From NCBI GenBank assembly GCA_024711415.1, contig JANJSW010000183.1, positions 1 through 13,501 of the forward strand: a stretch of 13,501 bases of DNA. Direction: 5' to 3'. Position numbers and translations under genes: made by a program. Of the stretch, positions 1-5,866 are shown piece by piece. The notes beneath the pieces were generated by a model that did not search any database, was not told where the DNA came from, and was given only the letters and a program-made list of their open reading frames with translations. The stretch comes from Thermomonas sp. Its GTDB lineage: Bacteria; Pseudomonadota; Gammaproteobacteria; Xanthomonadales; Xanthomonadaceae. Each line of letters begins with the position of its first letter. The stretch's first letter is position 1.

Positions 1-1556
1 CACAGCGAGTTGCGGCTGGCCAGTGCGCGCAGGCGCAGGTCGATGTTGTGCCGTTCGCGCAGCCGCGGCAGCGCCGCCAGCAGCAGGTCGAGCAGGGCGC
101 TGCCGACCATGCCGGGGCCGATCACCGCAAGCGCGATCGTCTGCGGCGACAGCCAGAACGCGGCGTGCACCGCGCGCAGCGCGCGCGCGGCATCACTGGA
201 ATCGATCGCCACCGAGATGTTGCGCTCGGAGGCGCCCTGCGCGATCGCGCGGATGTTGACCCGGGCGCGCGCCAGCGCATCGAACATGCGCGCCGCCACG
301 CCCGGCGTGCCGGCCATGCCGTCGCCCACCGCGGCGAGCACGCTGACGCCGGCCAGCATCGTCACGCCCTGGACCTGTGCCCCGGCCAGTTCGCGGGCGA
401 ACGCCTCGCGCAGCGCGTCGCGCGCGAGGGCGGCTTCGCGCTGGTGGACGACGCAGCAGATCGAATGCTCGGAGCTGCCCTGCGAGATCATCACCACCGA
501 GATGTGCGCGGCATGCAGCGCTGCGAAAACGCGCTCGGCGGTGCCGGGCACGCCGATCAGGCCGGCGCCTTCCAGGCACACCAGCGCCAACTCGCCACCC
601 AGCGTGAGTCCCTTCACCGGGCCGGCGGCGCTGCGGTCGCCATCGGCGTCGATGCGGGTACCGGGGAAATCGGGGCGGAAGGTGTTGCGCATCAGGATCG
701 GCAGGCCGCGCGCGATGGCCGGCGTCATCGTCTGCGGGTGGATGACCTTGGCGCCGAAGTAGGCCAGCTCGCAGGCCTCGCGATAGCTCATCGCGGTCAG
801 CGGCACCGCTTCCGGCACGATCCGCGGATCGGCCGAAAGCACGCCATCGACATCGCTCCAGATGTGCAGTTCGTCGGCGTTGAACAGGCTGGCGAAGATC
901 GCCGCGGAGTAGTCGCTGCCGTTGCGGCCAAGCGTGGTGGGCAGGCCGTGTTCGTCGCGGGCGACATAGCCGGTCACGTTGACGCGCGCCTGCGGATGGC
1001 GCGCGCGCCAGTCGGCCAGCAGCGCCGCGCTGGCATCCCAGTCGACCACCGCGCCGAGGTCGGTATGGCGCACCACCAGCACCTCGCGCGCGTCGAGCAG
1101 GGCGTAGTCGCCGCCGCGTTCCAGCAGGTGCGCATGCAGCAGCGACGTCGACAGCACTTCGCCCATGCCGTGGATGCGCTCCAGCGCAGTGCGGCCCGGC
1201 TGGCGCAGCAGCGAGGTGGCCTGCAGCAGCTCGGCCAGCTCGCCGCAGAGCGCGTCGATTCGCGCCAGTACCGCCTCGGGGTGCGCCAGCAATGTGTTCG
1301 CGGTATCGCGGTGGCGCTGGCGCAGGGCGGCCAGCCCCTCCTGCCAGTCACCGCCGCCGGTGGCGGCTTCACCCAGTGCCACCCGCGCGTTGGTGGTCCC
1401 GTGCATCGCCGAGGTGACGGCGATCTGTCGCGCAGCGCCATCGGCCAGCAGCAGGCCGGCGACATGGCGGATACGCCCGGCGTCGGCCAGCGAACTGCCG
1501 CCGAACTTGTGCGCGCGGCAAACGGGTTTTGGCGGTGCGGGTTGCGACGAATCCAT
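1..1556 (-). CDS. thrA: Bifunctional aspartokinase/homoserine dehydrogenase I, 5' part (cut by left edge)
   Basis: This is the N-terminal 518 codons of a ThrA-type enzyme; the gene continues past the left edge and no stop is reached. It catalyses the first step (aspartate to aspartyl phosphate) and the third step (aspartate semialdehyde to homoserine) of threonine/methionine synthesis in the cytoplasm. The kinase domain covers about residues 12-295, with KFGGSS (17-22) and GRNGSDYSA (210-218). Two ACT regulatory segments follow, with SQGSSEHSI near 358 and QGASERNISV near 440. The Rossmann glycine motif of the homoserine dehydrogenase domain is visible as VIGPGMVG (478-485). This order matches E. 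coli ThrA (about 820 aa), so roughly 300 residues are missing. ATG at 1556 is preceded by GGAGG four bases upstream. An 86-bp attenuator-like leader and a Thr-rich leader peptide lie upstream, pointing to control by threonine supply. thrB and thrC would be expected beyond the edge. Confidence 0.96.
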   Translation of the reverse strand, partial: MDSSQPAPPKPVCRAHKFGGSSLADAGRIRHVAGLLLADGAARQIAVTSAMHGTTNARVALGEAATGGGDWQEGLAALRQRHRDTANTLLAHPEAVLARIDALCGELAELLQATSLLRQPGRTALERIHGMGEVLSTSLLHAHLLERGGDYALLDAREVLVVRHTDLGAVVDWDASAALLADWRARHPQARVNVTGYVARDEHGLPTTLGRNGSDYSAAIFASLFNADELHIWSDVDGVLSADPRIVPEAVPLTAMSYREACELAYFGAKVIHPQTMTPAIARGLPILMRNTFRPDFPGTRIDADGDRSAAGPVKGLTLGGELALVCLEGAGLIGVPGTAERVFAALHAAHISVVMISQGSSEHSICCVVHQREAALARDALREAFARELAGAQVQGVTMLAGVSVLAAVGDGMAGTPGVAARMFDALARARVNIRAIAQGASERNISVAIDSSDAARALRAVHAAFWLSPQTIALAVIGPGMVGSALLDLLLAALPRLRERHNIDLRLRALASRNSL

Positions 1557-1560
1557 GGAG

Positions 1561-1565
1561 CCTCC
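1561..1565 (-). promoter_or_regulatory. Ribosome binding site of thrA
   Basis: GGAGG on the minus strand, 4 nt before the ATG at 1556. It fixes the thrA start. It lies just downstream of a second GCGGGG copy (1574-1579) that could take part in the leader RNA folding. Confidence 0.7.
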
Positions 1566-1602
1566 GGTGGAAGCCCCGCGTCGCGTCGAGTCGGGATTCG
1601 CG

Positions 1603-1623
1603 CCCCGCCTCTTCGCTGCGGGG
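1603..1623 (-). terminator. Candidate attenuator hairpin (segments 3:4) of the thr leader
   Basis: On the transcript, CCCCGC (from 1623-1618) can pair perfectly with GCGGGG (from 1608-1603) around a 9-nt loop. It lies between the thrL stop and the thrA ribosome binding site, where the terminator of an attenuator is expected. It is odd that no run of U follows the stem, so it is not a textbook intrinsic terminator. The same CCCCGC could instead pair with a second GCGGGG at 1579-1574, close to the Shine-Dalgarno, which would allow control of translation instead. Confidence 0.45.
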
Positions 1624-1642
1624 GCCGTTTGTCTGGGATGGT

Positions 1643-1717
1643 TTATCCAGGCATGACCGACCGCACCGGCGTGGTACCGGTGGTAATGGTCGTGGTGGTG
1701 GTCATGCGGTAGAACAT
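1643..1717 (-). CDS. thrL: thr operon leader peptide
   Basis: A 24-residue ORF directly upstream of thrA. It contains nine threonines and one isoleucine, nearly all packed into residues 6-16 (TTTTTITTGTT), and ends with TAA 86 nt before the thrA ATG. E. coli thrL has the same character (21 aa, rich in Thr and Ile), and stalling of the ribosome at these codons is known to control transcription into thrA. The start is either ATG 1717 (MFYRM...) or the inner ATG 1705, which places the Thr run directly after Met. Neither has a visible Shine-Dalgarno. A promoter-like sequence puts the transcript start close to 1717, so translation may begin without a leader. The coding function is regulatory only; the peptide is not expected to act. 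Confidence 0.85.
   Translation of the reverse strand: MFYRMTTTTTITTGTTPVRSVMPG
1664..1682 (-). promoter_or_regulatory. Leader hairpin (segments 1:2) inside thrL
   Basis: CACCGG and CCGGTG form a perfect 6-bp stem with a 7-nt loop inside the thrL coding sequence, just after the main Thr run. A ribosome stalled on the Thr codons would cover the first arm. The freed downstream strand contains TGCGG (1665-1661), which is complementary to CCGCA (1621-1617) within the next hairpin. This gives a competing 2:3 pairing. The order is that of a four-segment attenuator. Confidence 0.5.
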
Positions 1718-1723
1718 GGGCCG

Positions 1724-1753
1724 ACTCTGCTGCACTGCAGCGAGGGCTGTCAA
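1724..1753 (-). promoter_or_regulatory. Predicted thr operon promoter
   Basis: A perfect -35 hexamer TTGACA (1753-1748), 18-nt spacer, and a weak -10 CAGAGT (1729-1724, 3 of 6 matches to TATAAT). The -35 contains the TGA stop codon of the upstream symporter gene, so the two genes are packed with no spare DNA. The spacer and first -10 base hold a 13-bp palindrome (1729-1741), a possible operator. Only the -35 is strong. Confidence 0.45.
1729..1741. repeat. 13-bp palindrome in the thr promoter spacer
   Basis: GCTGCA and TGCAGC arms around a single central base, perfect over 13 bp. It falls between the proposed -35 and -10 boxes of the thr promoter, a position where a bound repressor would block RNA polymerase. 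No known operator consensus was recognised. Confidence 0.4.
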
Positions 1754-3006
1754 GCGGTGGTTTCGGATGGAACCGCTTGTTCCGGCTCGCCGCAGCGCGC
1801 CGCCACCACCGCCGTCGCGGTCATGTCGCCGGTGACGTTGCCCACTGTGGCCAGCACGTCGGGGATGGCGTCCACCGCCATCAGCACCGGCAGCGGCGCG
1901 ATCGGCAGGCCCATCGCGGTGGTCACCGGCAGGTTGGTGGCGAGGAAGATCGCCTGGCCCGGCAGGCCCACCGAGCCCATGCTGACCAGCACGCTGAGCG
2001 CAACGCCCGTGGCCAGCTGCGCCGCCGTCAGGTCCACGCCCAGCGCCCAGGCGATGAAGCAGGCGGTGGCGATGTACTGGATCGGCGAGGTGATGCGGAA
2101 CAGCGACACCGCCATCGGCAGCACCAGCCCGGACACGCGGGCGGGGATGCCCAGCCGGTTCTGCGCGCTGTCCAGCATCGCCGGCAGCGTGGCCAGCGAC
2201 GACTGCGTGCTGGCCGCCACCGCCTGCACCGGCACCAGCCCGCCCATGAAGTGGCCGAACCGGCGCTTGCCGACGGTCACCGCCACCGCGATGAGCAGCA
2301 CCACCGCCAGCACGTACAACGCGCATTCCAGCAGGATGTAGATGCCCAGCGCCTGCAGCATGCCGAGGCCGGCGCGCGCGGTCAGCGCCAGCACCAGCGC
2401 GAAGATGCCCACCGGCGCGGCCCACAGCACCCAGTGCACGATCACGATCATCGCGTCGCTGATCGCTTTCAGCAGGCCCACCACCTGCGCACGCGGTTCG
2501 GGCGCAAGGCGGGTCAGGGCGAAGCCGAAGAACAGCGCGAACGTCACCAGTGGCAGCATCGCCGAGGCCGCGGCGGCGGAAACGGCATTGCTGGGGACGA
2601 GTGCGACGAGGGCTTCTGCCCAGCCGCCGGCGGGGGGCGCGATGTCCTGCGCATGGCCGCGCAGCGCGGCGGCCACGGCTGGATCGGGCTGCAGCATCGA
2701 CAGCGCCAGCGGCGCCAGCACGGCGGCCATCGCGGCGGCGGCGGCCAGCAGCACCACGAAGCTGACGATGGCCTGCCGCGCGACCCGCCCGGAATGGGCG
2801 GCGTCGCTGGCCTGGTTGATGCCCACCACCACCAGCGCGAACACCAGCGGCACCACGGTCATCTGCAGGGCGTTCAGCCAGAGCTTGCCGAACGGCTCGA
2901 CGACGGCGGAAATCCGCAAGCCGGTATCCGGCGCCAGCCATGCCAGCAGGATGCCGAAGACGATGCCGGCGACGAGGCCGGTCAGCACGCGCGCGGTCTG
3001 GCTCAC
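1750..3006 (-). CDS. SLC1/DAACS-family cation symporter, divergent subfamily
   Basis: A 418-aa inner-membrane protein of the dicarboxylate/amino acid:cation symporter fold (GltP, DctA, GltPh relatives; usual length about 400-440 aa). Many hydrophobic helices are visible. HP1 retains TQSSLATLP (267-275), and the TM8 sodium/substrate segment VDAIPDVLATVGNVTGD (378-394) keeps the equivalents of GltPh D390, D394, T398, N401 and D405. The highly conserved TM7 motif NMDGT is replaced by RITSP (304-308), and the acidic-substrate arginine (R397 in GltPh) is Ala386. The substrate is therefore probably not glutamate or aspartate, and the ion coupling may differ. GTG at 3006 overlaps the stop of the lipoprotein gene by four bases (GTGA), suggesting translational coupling. 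An earlier in-frame ATG lies deep inside that gene and gives non-membrane sequence, so it was rejected. Substrate unknown; import of murein-derived amino acids or peptides is only a guess from context. Confidence 0.88.
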   Translation of the reverse strand: MSQTARVLTGLVAGIVFGILLAWLAPDTGLRISAVVEPFGKLWLNALQMTVVPLVFALVVVGINQASDAAHSGRVARQAIVSFVVLLAAAAAMAAVLAPLALSMLQPDPAVAAALRGHAQDIAPPAGGWAEALVALVPSNAVSAAAASAMLPLVTFALFFGFALTRLAPEPRAQVVGLLKAISDAMIVIVHWVLWAAPVGIFALVLALTARAGLGMLQALGIYILLECALYVLAVVLLIAVAVTVGKRRFGHFMGGLVPVQAVAASTQSSLATLPAMLDSAQNRLGIPARVSGLVLPMAVSLFRITSPIQYIATACFIAWALGVDLTAAQLATGVALSVLVSMGSVGLPGQAIFLATNLPVTTAMGLPIAPLPVLMAVDAIPDVLATVGNVTGDMTATAVVAARCGEPEQAVPSETTA

Positions 3007-3797
3007 GGGCGGGCCTCCGGCGCTGCGATCTCGGGGAGCTTCCAGTTGTGCTGCAGCGCTGCGTACTCCGCCTTCGGCAGCAGCACGAACACCGGCTTGC
3101 GGCGCGCATCCAGCCACGCCAGCAGCGCATCCATGCTGGCCGGGGCCATCGCGGTGCAGCCGGCGGTGGTCTCCCCGGGTGCCTTCCACAGGTGGGCGAA
3201 GATGCAGCTGCCGCCCTCGCGCGCGGCGCCGCCTGCGTTGTGTTCGATCACGAAGCCTTCGCGATAGCGCTGGTCGCCATCGACGTGGATGTCGCGGCGC
3301 ATCGGCTCGCTGGACTGGTCGAGATGCGGCGCCTTGACCGTGCTGCGGTCGATGATCTGGTTGTAGTAGTTCGAGGCCGGCACGTCGATGCACCAGTCGT
3401 TGGCGGTCATCGCCTGGTAGCGCAGGCCGGTCTTGGCGCTGTCGGCGTAACCGAACGCGGTGCCGATGGCGAACACGCCGGCCGGCGCCTTGCCGTCGCC
3501 TTCGCGCTTGACCGGGCCGTCGCCGCGCTGCGGGTTCAGGCCCAGGCCCCAGCCGCTGCCGCCGCGGCCCAGCGTCACCGGCACCGGCTCGCCGACCTGC
3601 TTCCAGCCGTCATCGTCGCCGTTGCGCTCGAAGCGGCGCAGCTCGCCGCCGGTGGCGTCCCAGTCGGCGGAGGTCACCAGCACCATCTGGCGTGCGTCGG
3701 CCCAGTGCCGGGCATCTGCGGAAGGCAGTCCGGTGCGATGGGCGCAGGCGGCGAGCGACAGGACAAGCAGGGCGGTGGCGGTGCGGCGGATCGGCAT
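3003..3797 (-). CDS. L,D-transpeptidase-fold (YkuD, COG3786-like) lipoprotein
   Basis: A 264-aa precursor. The N-terminus carries a basic start, a hydrophobic stretch and a lipobox LSLAAC (C18), so it is probably a lipoprotein facing the periplasm. The C-terminal half has the YkuD catalytic layout: IEHN (H186), GSCIFAHLW (H202) and TTAGCTAM with the likely nucleophile C214. This is the TxGC form of the motif typical of the COG3786 branch, not the SHGCIR form of ErfK/YbiS. Family enzymes form or cleave L,D-bonds at diaminopimelate in peptidoglycan stem peptides; transpeptidase versus carboxypeptidase activity cannot be told from sequence. ATG 3797 is chosen because the signal sequence starts there; a longer in-frame ORF to 3965 would read back into the regulator gene. 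It overlaps the symporter gene by 4 bp and is probably cotranscribed with it. A weak -10 (TACGAT) lies 27 nt upstream of the start. Confidence 0.85.
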   Translation of the reverse strand: MPIRRTATALLVLSLAACAHRTGLPSADARHWADARQMVLVTSADWDATGGELRRFERNGDDDGWKQVGEPVPVTLGRGGSGWGLGLNPQRGDGPVKREGDGKAPAGVFAIGTAFGYADSAKTGLRYQAMTANDWCIDVPASNYYNQIIDRSTVKAPHLDQSSEPMRRDIHVDGDQRYREGFVIEHNAGGAAREGGSCIFAHLWKAPGETTAGCTAMAPASMDALLAWLDARRKPVFVLLPKAEYAALQHNWKLPEIAAPEARP

Positions 3798-3823
3798 CGT
3801 CGGGAAGTCCGGGAAATTGGAGG

Positions 3824-3829
3824 ATCGTA
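3824..3829 (-). promoter_or_regulatory. Weak candidate -10 box before the lipoprotein gene
   Basis: TACGAT on the minus strand (fits TAnnnT) lies in the 103-bp gap between the regulator stop and the lipoprotein start. It would give a 5' leader of about 20 nt. No convincing -35 is seen at 17 or 18 bp spacing. The gap holds no other recognisable element and no clear terminator. Confidence 0.25.
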
Positions 3830-3900
3830 GCTGGGTTTTGCGTGGGGTTCGCGGCTGTGCGGGAATGTCGATATCGCCCGTGGAGGGCCTGCACCGGCGA

Positions 3901-4749
3901 TCACGGCTCCCGCAGCGGCTGGATGCGCTCCAGCGTTTCCTGCAGGCGCGCGCGGCGCGCGCCATCGGCCTCGTACAGGCGGATGAACAGTCGGTCCAGC
4001 AGGTGCTGCAGGGCGGAGTGGTAGAGCAGGGGTTCGATGTGCGGGCGCTCGTCGTGCGCGGACACCAGCATCGCCAGGTCGGCCTGCGCGCGCAGGGCGT
4101 TGGCGCTGTGGCGGGTAATGGTGATCACCTTGCCGCGCTGGCTGCGCATGTGTCGCGCCAGCTGTCCCAGTGCCGGCTGCTGGCCGTGCTCGCAGAACGC
4201 CAGCAGCACGTCGTCCGGCTTGGCCGCGGACAGGCTGGCGGTCATGTGCGCTGCGTCGAAGTTGTGCACGGTGAGGATGCCCAGCTGGGCCAGCCGCAGC
4301 GCCAGCGTGCGCGCGTGCAGGTCGTCCTCGCCCAGGCCGATGATGAACACGGTGCGGGCCCGCCCGATGGTGTCGGCGATGGCGGTCAGGGTGCCCGGGG
4401 GATTGATCAGGCGGGTGGCTTCCTCGGCCTCCGACTTGCGCAGCCACAGGCCGAAGCCCTGTGCGGCCGCGTGCGATGCATCCTGCGGCAGCGGCTGCGC
4501 GCCGCCGTTGCTGTCGGCGCGGATCAGCGCCTCGTTGATCGCCAGCTTGAGGTCCGGATAGCCCTTGAAGCCCAGCTTCTGGCAGAACTTGACCACGCTG
4601 GACTGGCTGATGCCCAGCGCGTTGGCCAGCTGCTGCGAGGAGTAGTCGCGCAGCAGCTGCGCGTTCTCGACGATGAAGTCGGCGATGCGCCGCTCGATCG
4701 CCGACATGCGGTCGCGCTCGGAGCGGATCTTGACCAGCGCCGTGCCCAC
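3901..4749 (-). CDS. MurR/RpiR-family transcriptional regulator with degenerate SIS domain
   Basis: A 282-aa cytoplasmic DNA-binding protein. The N-terminal RpiR helix-turn-helix is clear: SAIERRIADFIVEN (16-29), then SSQQLANALGISQSSVVKFCQKLGFKGYPDLK from residue 37. The C-terminal half (about 118-255) follows the SIS fold (VFIIGLGEDDLHARTLALRL; DDVLLAFCEHGQQPAL). SIS domains normally bind sugar phosphates through small Gly/Ser loops. Here both loops lack the usual serines, so the ligand is probably different. GTG 4749 is preferred because GAGG lies 8 nt before it and the start follows the epimerase stop by 10 bp. The alternative ATG 4776 overlaps the epimerase gene by 17 bp and has no Shine-Dalgarno. 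Placement after the peptidase and epimerase genes suggests it controls this locus; whether it represses or activates is unknown. Confidence 0.88.
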   Translation of the reverse strand: MGTALVKIRSERDRMSAIERRIADFIVENAQLLRDYSSQQLANALGISQSSVVKFCQKLGFKGYPDLKLAINEALIRADSNGGAQPLPQDASHAAAQGFGLWLRKSEAEEATRLINPPGTLTAIADTIGRARTVFIIGLGEDDLHARTLALRLAQLGILTVHNFDAAHMTASLSAAKPDDVLLAFCEHGQQPALGQLARHMRSQRGKVITITRHSANALRAQADLAMLVSAHDERPHIEPLLYHSALQHLLDRLFIRLYEADGARRARLQETLERIQPLREP

Positions 4750-4759
4750 CGCGATCGCC

Positions 4760-5866
4760 TCAGGCGGCCAGTTCATGCGCGGGCGCGAGGCCTTCGATGT
4801 GGCGGATGCCCAGTCCCGGTGCGTCGGTCACGCTGATCTCCGATTCGTTGAACACCACGCCGCTCTGCACCGGGTCGAAGCGGCACAGCGACGGCCCGTC
4901 GAGGTCCACCTTGCTGATCACGTCCGACTTGGCCACCGCCAGATGCACGGCTGCGGCCACGCCGATGCTGGATTCAAGCATGCAACCGATCATGCAGTCG
5001 ATCCCGTACAGGCTGCAAATGTCGGCGATCCTGACCGCGTTGGAAATGCCGCCGGTCTTCATCAGCTTGATGTTGACGATGTCGGCGGCGCGCATGCGGA
5101 TCAGCTCCACCACCTCGCGCGGGCCGAACACGCTTTCGTCGGCCATCACCGGGGTGTGCACGCGCTCGGTGACGTAGCGCAGGCCGGCCAGGTCGTGCGC
5201 CTTGACCGGCTGTTCGACCAGTTCGAGCTTGACCCCGGCGTCTTCCAGCGTTTGCAGCGCATACACCGCCTGCTTGGCGGTCCAGCCCTGGTTGGCGTCG
5301 AGGCGCAGCAGGGCGCGGCCTTCCACCGCGGCGTGGATCGCCTTGGTGCGCTCGATGTCCAGGCCGATGTCCTTGCCCACCTTGATCTTCAGCGATTCGA
5401 ATCCGCGCTCCACCGCCGCCAGCGAGTCCGCCACCATCTTGTCGATGTAGTCCACGCTGATGGTGATGTCGGTAGTGATGGCCGGATCGCCGCCGCCCAG
5501 CAGCTGGTAGATCGGCGCGCGGTACAGCTGGCCCCACAGGTCGTACAGGGCGATCTCCACCGCTGCCTTGGCGCTGGTGTTCTTCTCCATCGCGCCCTGC
5601 ACCAGATGGGTGAGGTGGTTGAGGTTGGCGATTTCGTGGCCGATCAGGCGGGGCGCGATGTAATGGCGGATCGCCTCGACGATGGAGCCGTGGGTGTCGC
5701 CGGTGATGACCGCGGTGGCGGGTGCGCTGCCGTAGCCCACGTGGCCATCGTCGGTGTGCACCATCACCACCACGTCCTCCACCTGCTCGACGGTGCGCAG
5801 CGCGGTCTTGAACGGGGTTTTCAGCGGCACGCGCAGCATGCCGAAGCGGATGTCGGTGATCTTCAT
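4760..5866 (-). CDS. Dipeptide epimerase, L-Ala-D/L-Glu type (enolase superfamily)
   Basis: A 368-aa cytoplasmic enzyme of the muconate-lactonizing subgroup. The catalytic set is complete: KIK lysines K160 and K162, metal ligands D190 (LDANQGW), E218 (VEQP) and D243 (ADES), and the opposite-face base K267 (IKLMKTGG). The DLDGP segment (D321, D323) is the DxD signature that in L-Ala-D/L-Glu epimerases (B. subtilis YkfB, E. coli YcjG) holds the dipeptide amino group. Positions agree nearly one to one with YkfB as I remember it. It would convert L-Ala-D-Glu from murein into L-Ala-L-Glu, which ordinary peptidases can split. No signal peptide. ATG 5866 overlaps the NlpC/P60 stop by four bases (ATGA), so the two genes are coupled. 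Other dipeptide epimerases in the superfamily prefer different dipeptides, but the DxD and the murein neighbours favour this substrate. Confidence 0.93.
   Translation of the reverse strand: MKITDIRFGMLRVPLKTPFKTALRTVEQVEDVVVMVHTDDGHVGYGSAPATAVITGDTHGSIVEAIRHYIAPRLIGHEIANLNHLTHLVQGAMEKNTSAKAAVEIALYDLWGQLYRAPIYQLLGGGDPAITTDITISVDYIDKMVADSLAAVERGFESLKIKVGKDIGLDIERTKAIHAAVEGRALLRLDANQGWTAKQAVYALQTLEDAGVKLELVEQPVKAHDLAGLRYVTERVHTPVMADESVFGPREVVELIRMRAADIVNIKLMKTGGISNAVRIADICSLYGIDCMIGCMLESSIGVAAAVHLAVAKSDVISKVDLDGPSLCRFDPVQSGVVFNESEISVTDAPGLGIRHIEGLAPAHELAA

Noticed and set aside
48..1712. 554-codon plus-strand frame opposite thrA
   Set aside because: Low-complexity Arg/Gln/His/Ala composition and no motifs; the minus strand encodes a clear ThrA running off the edge.
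1777..3267. Long plus-strand frame opposite the symporter
   Set aside because: Composition is dominated by His, Arg, Gln and Gly, a typical antisense artefact of GC-rich genes.
3901..4776. Longer regulator start at ATG 4776
   Set aside because: No Shine-Dalgarno and 17-bp overlap with the epimerase gene; GTG 4749 has GAGG at good spacing. It is not excluded.
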